Positions 1 through 7,422 of a DNA stretch of 23,921 nt are shown piece after piece. The DNA is taken from positions 1 to 23,921 of the forward strand of contig JBILVB010000043.1 of NCBI GenBank assembly GCA_044370695.1, given 5' to 3'. The position numbers were made by a program, and so were the translations under genes. The DNA comes from JBEIFW01 sp044370695. GTDB lineage: Bacteria > Actinomycetota > Acidimicrobiia > Acidimicrobiales > Ilumatobacteraceae. The notes under the pieces were generated by a model. The model was given only the letters and a program-made list of their open reading frames with translations. It was not told the DNA's origin and ran no database searches. The first letter of the stretch is position 1, and every line of letters starts with the position of its first letter.

Positions 1-47
1 GTGGCCCCGGGGGGGGGGGGCCCCCCCCCCCCCCCGGCGGTACGGGA
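1..47. repeat. G-run/C-run inverted repeat at window edge
   Basis: A run of 12 G (9-20) is followed directly by a run of 15 C (21-35), with short C and G runs on either side. The stretch can fold into a long pure G:C hairpin or slip. It lies just after the stop of the BMP lipoprotein gene (minus strand), where a terminator would be expected, but there is no T tract. Such a run could also be a sequencing or assembly error. Nothing coding is seen here. Confidence 0.6.
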
Positions 48-1235
48 TCAGCCCTTCGGGATCTGGCCGACGACGCCCTTGACGAAGGCGGTGTTCTTCG
101 CCTCGGTCGTCAGGTAGTCCGGCACACCGGCGGGGAACAGCTCCTTGCCGTCCTGCCCCATGATCGGCCCCTTGAACGGCGAGCCGTCCTTGGACGAGAT
201 GACCTTCTTCTGATCCTCGATCAGCTTCTTCGTCGTGTCGTCGACCATCGGCCCGAACTTGGACTGGACGAACGGGTTGCCCCCGTCCTTATACCCGACC
301 CGGTAGTTGGCGTTGTACTTCGAGCCGGTGAACTTGCCGGACAGCGCCGTGGCGACGATGTCGCTGTACATCTCGCCCCAGCTCCACTCCGAACCGGCCA
401 CCCAGCCCTTGGGCGCCAACGACGACGCATCCGCGTGGTAGCCGACGACCATCTTGCCGGCCTCCTCGGCGGCCTTGGTGATCGTCGCCGTGCAGTCCTG
501 GTGCTGGGTGATCACGTCGACGCCCTGCGCGAACAGGCTCTTGGCCGCCTCGGCCTGCTTGGCCACGTCACACCAGTTCGAGGTGTTCACGACGAAGGTC
601 TGCACGGCGGGGTTCACCGACGCTGCACCGAGCTGGAAGGCGTTGATGTTGGCGATGGTCTGCGGGATCGGGAACGCATACACGTAGCCGAGCTTGTTGG
701 TCTTGGTCGCCTTACCGGCCGCGATGCCGGCCAGGTAGACCGGCTCGTACACGGTGCCGAAGTAGGTGCCGCTGTTCGCCGGAACCTTGTCCTTGATGAA
801 GTTGCCCTGCTGGACGACGGCGACGTCGGGGTGCGCGGCGGCGACCTTGAGCGCCGGGTCGAGGTGCCCGTAGGACGTGGCGAAGATGATCTTGGCCCCG
901 TCGGCGATCATCTTCTCCATCACGCGGGTCGCGTTGTCGTCCTCCGGGACGTTCTCGGCCGTCAGGATCTCGAGGTTCGGGAACTTCTTCTTCACCTCCT
1001 GCGAGCCCTGGTAGGCGGCCTGGTTGTATCCGAAGTCGTCCTTTGGGCCGACGAACAAGAAGCCGACCTTCTTGGAACCGGCACCCGGGCCGGAACCCGG
1101 CGCGCCGGTGGCGACCGTGGAGCCCCCGGCGGTGGTGGCCGAGCTGGCCGAGGAGCTGGAGGAGTCGTCACCACAGGCCGCGGCGACGAGCGCAAGGCTC
1201 GTGATCGCGGCGAGGGAAAGCCAACGGGATCGCAT
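48..1235 (-). CDS. BMP-family ABC transporter substrate-binding lipoprotein
   Basis: This is the binding protein of an importer, anchored outside the membrane by a lipid. The first 21 residues form a lipoprotein signal: a basic start, a hydrophobic core and a lipobox ending at Cys21. A Ser/Gly/Thr-rich linker follows. The mature part (about residues 55-395) has the features of the BMP/PnrA family, such as the opening KKVGFLFVGPKDDFGYNQA. Known members bind purine nucleosides; the ligand here is inferred from the family. I chose the ATG at 1235 because GAGG lies 7 bases before it. An in-frame TTG at 1250 overlaps that ribosome site and would give 400 rather than 395 residues. It is the last gene of the regulator-ATPase-permease-permease operon, 45 bases after the second permease. 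The separate ribosome site may allow higher expression of the binding protein. Confidence 0.93.
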   Translation of the reverse strand: MRSRWLSLAAITSLALVAAACGDDSSSSSASSATTAGGSTVATGAPGSGPGAGSKKVGFLFVGPKDDFGYNQAAYQGSQEVKKKFPNLEILTAENVPEDDNATRVMEKMIADGAKIIFATSYGHLDPALKVAAAHPDVAVVQQGNFIKDKVPANSGTYFGTVYEPVYLAGIAAGKATKTNKLGYVYAFPIPQTIANINAFQLGAASVNPAVQTFVVNTSNWCDVAKQAEAAKSLFAQGVDVITQHQDCTATITKAAEEAGKMVVGYHADASSLAPKGWVAGSEWSWGEMYSDIVATALSGKFTGSKYNANYRVGYKDGGNPFVQSKFGPMVDDTTKKLIEDQKKVISSKDGSPFKGPIMGQDGKELFPAGVPDYLTTEAKNTAFVKGVVGQIPKG

Positions 1236-1280
1236 CAATGAACCTCGCAAGGTAAAGGGTCTGTTGGGGTGGGGTCCGGG

Positions 1281-2198
1281 TCAGCGACCCGGGGTCGTCT
1301 CGAAGACCTTGTTGAGGCCTTCGGGGACGTCGGAGGCCCGGCGGCGGCCGAGCACGATCAACACGACGAGGGTGACCACGTAGGGCACGGCGTCGAGGGC
1401 GAACTGGTTGATGGCGTACCCCCGGGCCTGCAACGCCGGGGACAGGGCGAGCGCCGCGCCGAAGAGGTAGGCGCCACCGGCGACTTTGACCGGGTGCCGG
1501 GCGGCGAACATCACGACGGCGACGGCCACGAACCCTCGACCGACCGCCATGTTCTCGAACCACGCTTTGGCGTAGGCGAGCGACAGGTGCACACCGCCGA
1601 GGCCGGCGAGCATCCCGCCGATCACGACGGCCGCGTACTGGATGGGGGCGACCCGATGACCGTGGGTGACGAGCACCTCGCTGCGCTCACCGGCGGCCCG
1701 CAACAGCACGCCCCACCGGCTTCGGAAGATCACCCACCACGACACGGGCACCAACACGTAGGAGAGGTAGACGAGCGCGTCCTGACCGAACAGGACGTCG
1801 CCGACGAACGGCACGGCGTGCAGTCCGGGGATCTCGACGGGCCGGAAGCTCGGCGCCAACGCCTGGACGTACGACACCCCGAACAGCGACGTGAGCCCGA
1901 GCCCGAGGAACAGCACCACCAGGCCGGTCGCGAGCTGGTTCGCACCCCGCCCGATGACCAGGTACCCGTGGACGGCGGCGAGCAGACCACCGGCGACGGC
2001 ACCGGCCGCCACCCCGAGCCACGGCTGACCGGTCTCGGCCGCCACCGCGTAGCCAGCGAGCGCACCGGCGAGCATCGAACCCTCGGTGCCGAGGTTGACC
2101 ACCCCGGCTCGCTCGCTGACCGTTTCACCGAGCGACGCGTACAGGATCGACGTGCCGCCGCGGACGCCTCCGGTGAGCACTTCGGTGAGCATGTTCAT
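1281..2198 (-). CDS. ABC transporter permease, BMP-type importer (second permease)
   Basis: An inner-membrane channel subunit of 305 residues, almost entirely hydrophobic segments. It belongs to the branched-chain amino acid/ribose-type permease family used with BMP binding proteins. The segment GETVSERAGVVNLGTEGSMLAGA (about residues 22-44) is the typical N-terminal signature of this family and resembles the matching segment of the preceding permease. The start is the ATG at 2198, which overlaps the TGA of that gene as ATGA, so the two subunits should be translationally coupled and made in equal amounts. The same frame stays open upstream to 2579, but that part lies over the other permease and has no membrane character, so I exclude it. 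The two permeases presumably form a heterodimer. Confidence 0.92.
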   Translation of the reverse strand: MNMLTEVLTGGVRGGTSILYASLGETVSERAGVVNLGTEGSMLAGALAGYAVAAETGQPWLGVAAGAVAGGLLAAVHGYLVIGRGANQLATGLVVLFLGLGLTSLFGVSYVQALAPSFRPVEIPGLHAVPFVGDVLFGQDALVYLSYVLVPVSWWVIFRSRWGVLLRAAGERSEVLVTHGHRVAPIQYAAVVIGGMLAGLGGVHLSLAYAKAWFENMAVGRGFVAVAVVMFAARHPVKVAGGAYLFGAALALSPALQARGYAINQFALDAVPYVVTLVVLIVLGRRRASDVPEGLNKVFETTPGR

Positions 2199-3232
2199 GA
2201 CGCCGCTCGCTTCTTCGAGAACCCGAACACCCCGAGCAGCACGAGGGCCATGAGGACGTTGACGCTGGCCGCGGGCAGGCCGGCATCGAGCTGCAGGCTG
2301 TCGCCGCCGATGGCGATCGCCGTGAGCAGGACCGCCGCGCCGGTCACGCCCACCGGTCGGTGCCGGGCCAGCCACGAGGCCAGGAACGCCACGTAGCCGT
2401 AGCCGGCGACGAACCCGCTGCGCAGCTTGTACTCGGCCCCGGCGAGCTGCGCATAGCCGCCGAGACCGGCGAGTGCGCCGCCGACCGCCATGCCGGACAC
2501 CAGGAGTGCGCCCACCCGGAACCCGGCCCGGCGGGCCGCTTCGGTGTTCCCGCCGACCACCCGGAGCCGGAACCCCCACGTGGTGCGGCGGAACGCCACC
2601 GCCACGACGACCGTCGCCACGACGGCGAGCAGCAGGCCGAGGTGGACCCGCGTGTCACCGAGCAACCCCAGCCGCTCCGAGCCCGACAGCGCTCGAGTCG
2701 CCGGTTGGCCCGACCCCTGCCGGTCCTTCCACAGGTCGTAGATGAGGAAGTACATGAGGTCGAGTGCGATGTAGTTGAGCAACAGCGTCGTCACCGATTC
2801 GCTGATGCCCACGGCCAGGCGCAGGCCGGCGGCCAGCGCCGACCACGCCGCCCCGGCCGCTGCGGCGGCGACGCCCATGAGCACGAGCCGGAGCCAACCC
2901 GGGCCCGACCCGTCGAGCGCGAGCGCCACCCCCATGGCGGCGACGCCACCGACGATCAACTGCCCCTCGCCGCCGACGTTGATCAGACCCGCCCGGGCGG
3001 GGATGGCGACCGCCAACGCCGCGAGCGCGATGGGCGTGGCCCGCACGAGGATCCCCTCGATCGACGCCTCGTCGGTGAGCGTCGAGGTGACCATGTCGGC
3101 GTAGGCGACGAACGGGTTGGTGCCCTTGAGGATCATGAGCACGCCGAACAGCGCGAGCGCGCCGGCGAGGGCGACGACGATGCGCGCGATACCGGTGATC
3201 GAGTCCGACGGTGCCGGACGGACAGCGGTCAT
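2195..3232 (-). CDS. ABC transporter permease, BMP-type importer (first permease)
   Basis: A 345-residue inner-membrane permease with a short cytosolic N-terminus (about 15 residues), a first hydrophobic helix at about 17-35 and many further membrane segments. The segment IPARAGLINVGGEGQLIVGG (about residues 79-98) is the family signature shared by both permeases. The ATG at 3232 overlaps the TGA of the ATPase gene as ATGA, and its own TGA overlaps the ATG of the next permease in the same way. This tight chain supports one polycistronic message and fixed stoichiometry. The family moves nucleosides in known cases; the substrate here is inferred. Confidence 0.92.
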   Translation of the reverse strand: MTAVRPAPSDSITGIARIVVALAGALALFGVLMILKGTNPFVAYADMVTSTLTDEASIEGILVRATPIALAALAVAIPARAGLINVGGEGQLIVGGVAAMGVALALDGSGPGWLRLVLMGVAAAAAGAAWSALAAGLRLAVGISESVTTLLLNYIALDLMYFLIYDLWKDRQGSGQPATRALSGSERLGLLGDTRVHLGLLLAVVATVVVAVAFRRTTWGFRLRVVGGNTEAARRAGFRVGALLVSGMAVGGALAGLGGYAQLAGAEYKLRSGFVAGYGYVAFLASWLARHRPVGVTGAAVLLTAIAIGGDSLQLDAGLPAASVNVLMALVLLGVFGFSKKRAAS

Positions 3233-4749
3233 GCCGCACCGTCCTCGGCACCGAGCATGAGGCGGCCGACCTCGTAGCGGTCCGACGAGGCCGGGGTCAC
3301 GATGCCGGCGACGGCGCCGGCATGGAGCACCACGATGCGATCCGACAGTTCGAACAGCTCGTCGAGATCCTCGGAGATCAGGAGCACCCCGGCACCGCCG
3401 GCCCGCCGCTCGAGCAGCAGCTCCTGCGTGCGCCGCGTGGTGGCGACGTCGAGTCCGCGGCTCGGGTACGCCGCGACGACCAGCGATGCCGGCGCACCGA
3501 GCGCCCGCACGAGCATCACCCGCTGGATGTTGCCGCCCGACAGCGACGACAGCAGCCGCTCGCCCGCGGCGGCGCGCAACGACGTCGCCTCGTTGCGGGT
3601 CAGGTAGCGCTCACGCACCGCGGTCCAGTCGATGCCGAGGCCCTTGCGGACGGCGGGCAGGTCGTCGAGGGCGACGTGCTCGTGAACCGTGAGGCCGGGC
3701 ACCACGCTGTCGCGCACGGGGTCCTCGGGCACACCGATCGCACCGCGCGCCAGCACCCGTCGAGGGTTCGGCCGGGGCACGACCTGACCGCCGATCGCGA
3801 TCTGGCCGTCGCTGGGGTGCCGCAGGCCGAGCACCACTTCGTACAGCGGGAGCTGGCCGTTGCCGGCCACGCCGGCGACGCCGACGAGTTCGCCTGCGCC
3901 GACGTCGAAGCTGACGCCGGCGAGCAGGGTGCCGCGGCGGCCGTCGCGCACGCCGACGTTGCGCAGCGACAGCGCCGGCGCCGCATCGACCGGGGGTGCA
4001 GATCGTTGCGCCGGCAACGGGCTCACCGAACGGCCGACCATCGCCTCGATGAGCGCGTCGTCGGCGATGCCGGCCGGATCGACGGCGTCGAGCACCTGGC
4101 GACCACCGCGCAGCACCGTGAGGCGGTCGGCGATCGCCCGCGACTCGGCGAGCTTGTGGGTGATCACCACCACCGACAGGCCGCCGTCGCGCAGCGAGCG
4201 CAGGCCCTCGAAGAGGTGGTCGACCTCCTGCGGGGCGAGCACGCTGGTCGGCTCGTCGAGGATCACCAGGCGGGCTCCGGCGAGCAGCACCTTCAGGATC
4301 TCCACCCGCTGGCGCTCGCCGATCGACAGATCCCGCACCGTTGCGTCGGGATGGACCGCCAGGCCGAACCGGTCGGCCGCTTCGGCGATCCGGGCGCTGA
4401 GACCCTTGCGGTCGAGCCGCAGGCCGCCGAGCGGCAGGGCCAGCGCGACGTTCTCGCAGACGCTCAGCGCCGGCACCAGCCGCAGGTCCTGGAAGACCAT
4501 GCCGATGCCGCTGGCCCGGGCGACAGCGGGTGAGGTCATGACGACGGGGGTGCCGGCGACGGCGATCGTGCCGGCGTCGGCGGGGTAGAGCCCGTAGACG
4601 ACCTTCATGAGCGTGGACTTGCCCGCCCCGTTCTCGCCGAGCACGGCGTGCACCTCGCCGGCCTGGACGGTCAACGCGACGTCGTCGTTCGCGACCACCT
4701 CGCCGAACCGTTTGGTGATGCCGCGAGCGGACAGCAGCGGCACGCTCAC
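3229..4749 (-). CDS. ABC transporter ATP-binding protein with two nucleotide-binding domains
   Basis: The 506-residue cytosolic motor of the BMP-type importer, formed by two fused ATPase domains like RbsA-type proteins. Domain 1 has a normal Walker A (GENGAGKST, residues 38-46), a Q-loop (MVFQD), the signature LSIGERQ, Walker B (LVILDEP) and the switch His (VVITHK). Domain 2 lacks the Walker A lysine: the site reads GVAGNGQLPLY. It keeps the signature LSGGNIQR, while its Walker B is altered (VVAAYPSRG). This asymmetry is usual in the family and implies one main hydrolytic site. I chose the GTG at 4749, which overlaps the regulator's TGA as GTGA. The open frame continues upstream to 5223, but that part is antisense-like filler over the regulator gene. 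Confidence 0.92.
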   Translation of the reverse strand: MSVPLLSARGITKRFGEVVANDDVALTVQAGEVHAVLGENGAGKSTLMKVVYGLYPADAGTIAVAGTPVVMTSPAVARASGIGMVFQDLRLVPALSVCENVALALPLGGLRLDRKGLSARIAEAADRFGLAVHPDATVRDLSIGERQRVEILKVLLAGARLVILDEPTSVLAPQEVDHLFEGLRSLRDGGLSVVVITHKLAESRAIADRLTVLRGGRQVLDAVDPAGIADDALIEAMVGRSVSPLPAQRSAPPVDAAPALSLRNVGVRDGRRGTLLAGVSFDVGAGELVGVAGVAGNGQLPLYEVVLGLRHPSDGQIAIGGQVVPRPNPRRVLARGAIGVPEDPVRDSVVPGLTVHEHVALDDLPAVRKGLGIDWTAVRERYLTRNEATSLRAAAGERLLSSLSGGNIQRVMLVRALGAPASLVVAAYPSRGLDVATTRRTQELLLERRAGGAGVLLISEDLDELFELSDRIVVLHAGAVAGIVTPASSDRYEVGRLMLGAEDGAA

Positions 4750-5462
4750 CGTCGGCCCCCGGTCGCCATGCGGGCGATCGCCAGGCGGACCCGCTCCTCG
4801 ACCACCTGGATCGAGGCAGTGATGTGGGCCGTGAACGCCGACTCTGCGGCCACCATCTCGCCGGCGAGCACCTGCTCGGCGATGCCGAGGTGCTCGGCGA
4901 TCGTCGCCTCGATTCGTTCGTGCGTGAGGAAGTCCTGCATCCGCACGACGCGGATCCGTTCGTTGACCTGCTGGAGCAGTTCCGCGGCGACCTGGTTGCC
5001 CGAGGCCCGGGCCAAGGTCACGTGGAACGACTCGTCGAGCAGGACGAATCCCGGGTCGGGTTCGGGCGCAGCGGCAGCGAGCGCCCGCCACTGGTCGCGC
5101 AGCGGTTCCATGATCGACGGGTCGTGGCGGGTGCCGTTGCGGGCCGGGCGCTGGAGCAGCTGCAGTTCGAGTCCGAGGCGCACCTCGTAGAGGTGCCGGA
5201 CGACGACCGTGTCGGGTACGCACGGTTGGAAGCCGCCCTCGGGGTGCGGCTCGACGAGGCCTTCGGCATCGAGCCGCTTCAGGGCCTCGCGCACCGGCGT
5301 CCGCGACACGCCGAGCAGTGCGGCGAGCCGGGTCTCGCCGAGGCGGACGTTGAGCGGGAAGTCCCCGCGCAGGATCCGGGTCTTCAGCTCGCGGTAGGCC
5401 TCGTCGCCGCGCAGGGCGCCGACCGCCGAGCGTTCGCGGGCTGTGTCCCGAGCTGTATACAC
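4746..5462 (-). CDS. GntR-family transcriptional regulator with FCD domain
   Basis: A 238-residue DNA-binding regulator. The N-terminal winged helix (about residues 20-80) has the typical recognition region LLGVSRTPVREALKRLDAEG. The C-terminal helical FCD domain keeps the usual metal or ligand residues: Asp and His in LDESFH, His in AEHLGIAEQVL and His in FTAHI. It is the first gene of the importer operon and is coupled to the ATPase gene by a GTGA overlap, so it probably controls the operon and itself, with a transported compound or a derivative as effector. The only usable start is the GTG at 5462: upstream the frame has no ATG or GTG close by. There is no Shine-Dalgarno sequence, but TACGGT lies 8 bases upstream, which suggests a leaderless mRNA. 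Confidence 0.9.
   Translation of the reverse strand: MYTARDTARERSAVGALRGDEAYRELKTRILRGDFPLNVRLGETRLAALLGVSRTPVREALKRLDAEGLVEPHPEGGFQPCVPDTVVVRHLYEVRLGLELQLLQRPARNGTRHDPSIMEPLRDQWRALAAAAPEPDPGFVLLDESFHVTLARASGNQVAAELLQQVNERIRVVRMQDFLTHERIEATIAEHLGIAEQVLAGEMVAAESAFTAHITASIQVVEERVRLAIARMATGGRR
5454..5461. promoter_or_regulatory. Putative GntR/FCD operator overlapping the gntR start codon
   Basis: TGTATACA is a perfect 8-base palindrome covering bases 2-9 of the gntR coding sequence, so it would sit on the transcription start if the message is leaderless. GTATAC-centred palindromes have been reported as targets of several FCD-type GntR regulators, for example MatR. An all but AT-only 8-mer stands out in this GC-rich window. 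The role in autorepression is an inference. Confidence 0.45.
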
Positions 5463-5470
5463 GGCTGCGG

Positions 5471-5476
5471 ACCGTA
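5471..5476 (-). promoter_or_regulatory. -10 box of the importer operon (leaderless gntR)
   Basis: On the minus strand TACGGT fits TANNNT and is 8 bases before the GTG start of gntR. This is the spacing expected when transcription starts at the start codon. No convincing -35 box was seen. The rest of the gap between gntR and the hydratase gene (5477-5631) shows no gene. Confidence 0.45.
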
Positions 5477-5631
5477 GGTAGCTCGTGTTTCGGGGGTGTG
5501 TCGGCGGCGTGTTCAGTTCGCGCCGCCGCGTGAATGCGTGTTTCGTCGCCGTTGCAGCGCGAGGCAAGGACCGTGCCGGCACCCGGATGATCCCGTCGTC
5601 CCGATCGAGGGGGCGATCGGGACTCGTCCCG

Positions 5632-5637
5632 TAGGGT
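5632..5637 (+). promoter_or_regulatory. -10 box of the enoyl-CoA hydratase-like gene (leaderless)
   Basis: TAGGGT is followed by 8 bases and then the ATG at 5646. No Shine-Dalgarno sequence is present between them, so a leaderless transcript is likely. Confidence 0.5.
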
Positions 5638-5645
5638 GCGGCGCC

Positions 5646-6419
5646 ATGGGGGATCACCAGACCATCCGGGTCGACGTCGCCGGCCCGATCGCCACCGTCA
5701 CGTTGAACCGGCCCGAGCACCGCAACGGCATCACCAACCGCCTGATGCGGGAACTCCACGAGGCGCTGTCCGGGCTGGCCGCTGACCGCAGCGTGCGCGT
5801 CGTGGTGCTCACGGGCGCCGGCGCGGCGTTCTGCGTCGGGGCCGACCTCAAGTCCTATTCGAGCGGCGAGGCCCAGGAGCGGCTCAAGCCGCAGTACTTC
5901 GAGATCACCGTGCTGCTCCACGAGATGCCGGCGGTCACGATCGCCGCGATCAACGGGGCCTGCGCCGGCGCCGGTCTCGGCTGGGCCTGCGCGTGCGACC
6001 TGCGGCTCTGCGCCGACGACGCCACGCTCAACGCCGCCTTCCTCGACGTGGCCGTCGCCGGCGACATGGCCCTGCCGTGGTCCCTGCCCCGCCTCGTCGG
6101 CGCAGCCAAGGCCCGTGAGCTGATGTTCCTGCCCGGCAAGTTCTCCGCTCGCCACGCCTACGACATGGGTCTGGTGAACCGGCTCGTCCCCGCCGACGAA
6201 CTCGCTGCGGCCGTCACCGCCGTCACGGACCGCCTGGCCGCCGCCTCCCCGGCCGCACTCACGGGCATGAAGGCCAACTTCCTGGCCGCCGAACGACTCT
6301 CGATGGCGGACTTCGTCGACCTCGAGAGCGAGCGTCACATGCGGATCTCCGCAAGCGCCGACACCGCCGAGGCCTTCCGCGCCTTCGTCGAGAAGCGCCC
6401 GCCGGTATTCACCGACTGA
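5646..6419 (+). CDS. Enoyl-CoA hydratase/isomerase (crotonase) family protein
   Basis: A 257-residue cytosolic protein of the crotonase fold, the usual length for the family, acting on an acyl-CoA thioester. The start region (IATVTLNRPEHRNGITNRLM), the first oxyanion-hole segment (GAGAAFCVGADLKS, about residues 57-70) and the second (INGACAGAGLGWACACDLRL, about 101-120) are all present. The two catalytic Glu positions of true 2-enoyl-CoA hydratases are not seen: the region after the second oxyanion segment reads FLDVAVAGDMALPWSLPRLVG. The enzyme may therefore be another member such as an isomerase, hydrolase or dehalogenase-like enzyme, possibly using Asp in GDMALPW. The frame is open further upstream to 5496, but the ATG at 5646 matches the family start and has a -10 box at leaderless spacing. 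It is divergent from the importer operon. Confidence 0.9.
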   Translation: MGDHQTIRVDVAGPIATVTLNRPEHRNGITNRLMRELHEALSGLAADRSVRVVVLTGAGAAFCVGADLKSYSSGEAQERLKPQYFEITVLLHEMPAVTIAAINGACAGAGLGWACACDLRLCADDATLNAAFLDVAVAGDMALPWSLPRLVGAAKARELMFLPGKFSARHAYDMGLVNRLVPADELAAAVTAVTDRLAAASPAALTGMKANFLAAERLSMADFVDLESERHMRISASADTAEAFRAFVEKRPPVFTD

Positions 6420-6487
6420 ACAGCGGGGGCCGGCGCGGGATGGGGGGATCCTCGCTTCGAGCGGACGAACCTGCCAGGCTCTAGAAC

Positions 6488-6739
6488 GTGCTGACCGAGC
6501 GCGAGCGAGCGATCCTCGATTTCGAGCGGAGCTGGTGGACGGTGGACGGCGTCAAGGACGCCATGATCACCGAACGGCTCGGCATCGAGGGCACGCAGTA
6601 CTACCGGATCCTCGCTGACCTGCTGGAACGACCCGAGGCGATCGAGTACGACCCGTTGGTGGTGCGTCGCCTGCGACGCCTGCGCGACCGTCGCCGGCGG
6701 GACCGCGTCACCCAGGTGGCCACCGGGAGCGACACCTGA
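6488..6739 (+). CDS. DUF3263 domain protein
   Basis: A small 83-residue cytosolic protein that matches the actinobacterial DUF3263 family from end to end: ERERAILDFERSWW near the start, a central helix-turn-helix-like segment with ITERLGIEGTQYYRILADLL, and a very basic tail (RRLRRLRDRRRRDR). The basic tail and predicted helices would suit DNA or RNA binding, but no function is established that I know of. The start is GTG at 6488. Its TGA shares one base with the ATG of the LytR_C gene (TGATG), so the two should be co-translated. This pairing is common in actinobacteria. Confidence 0.85.
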   Translation: MLTERERAILDFERSWWTVDGVKDAMITERLGIEGTQYYRILADLLERPEAIEYDPLVVRRLRRLRDRRRRDRVTQVATGSDT

Positions 6740-7422
6740 TGCAGCCCAAGCGCCCTCGGCAAGGTAGCGGCGGGCGCTCGGCCGCGGGGCGCTCGATCAT
6801 CATCGTCGCGGTCGCCGTCATCCTCGGCCTGCTGATCCTGAACCGGGGTTTCGGTGACGATTCGGCGGGCTCAACCGGGTCGTCCACCGCCACGACGGTC
6901 AAGCCGGCCAGCACCACGGCCGCGGCGACGACGACCACCACGATCGCCACCACCACGACGACGGTCAGCCTGGCCACGGCCACGGTGCTCGTCGCCAACG
7001 GGGCCGGCGTGAAGGGCGCCGCGGGCAAGCTCACCGACAATCTGGCCGTGCTCGGCATCAAGGTCATCCGGCCCGCCGTCGATGCGAAGAGTCAGCAGGC
7101 GGCCACCGTCGTCTACTTCGTCGCCAATCCGGGCGCCGACGCGCAGGCGAAGGTGCTCGCCACCTACCTTGGCGCCGGCGTCCAGACCGCCGCGATGCCA
7201 GCGGTGCTGCCGGTGACGGCGCTCGCCGGGGCCTCCCACGTGATCGTGCTGGGTACCGATCTGGGCAATCAGGCGGTCAACGGCCAGATCCCGAAGAAGC
7301 CGGCCGACCCGGCGGCACCGACCACCCCGACCGCAGCGACCGCCGCCACGATTCCCCAACCGACCGCCGCTCCGGCGACGGCCACGACGAAGGCGGCGAC
7401 GGCCACGACCGTCAAGGCCTGA
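6739..7422 (+). CDS. LytR C-terminal domain protein, membrane-anchored
   Basis: A 227-residue protein with a short basic cytosolic N-terminus, one membrane helix at about residues 18-35, a long Thr/Ala-rich linker (about 45-75), a LytR_C domain (about 76-175) and an Ala/Thr/Pro-rich tail. The domain begins with the pattern ATVLVANGAGVKGAAGKL and continues with a Gly-Ile-Lys-Val strand and YFVANPGADAQAKVLATYLG, as in other LytR_C proteins. There is no LytR-CpsA-Psr catalytic domain, so this is not itself a cell-wall glycopolymer ligase. It is presumably an envelope protein on the outer face of the membrane. It is coupled to the DUF3263 gene, and its 3' end overlaps the glycerate kinase gene on the other strand by 11 bases. 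Confidence 0.82.
   Translation: MQPKRPRQGSGGRSAAGRSIIIVAVAVILGLLILNRGFGDDSAGSTGSSTATTVKPASTTAAATTTTTIATTTTTVSLATATVLVANGAGVKGAAGKLTDNLAVLGIKVIRPAVDAKSQQAATVVYFVANPGADAQAKVLATYLGAGVQTAAMPAVLPVTALAGASHVIVLGTDLGNQAVNGQIPKKPADPAAPTTPTAATAATIPQPTAAPATATTKAATATTVKA

Noticed and set aside
1269..3277. Two long plus-strand open frames over the permease genes
   Set aside because: Translations are rich in Arg, Asp, Gln and His and lack any domain; the minus strand encodes clear membrane proteins.
3211..4533. A 440-residue open frame on the plus strand over the ABC ATPase gene
   Set aside because: Low-complexity Arg/His/Asp/Gln-rich translation with no recognisable domain, antisense to a clear ATPase.
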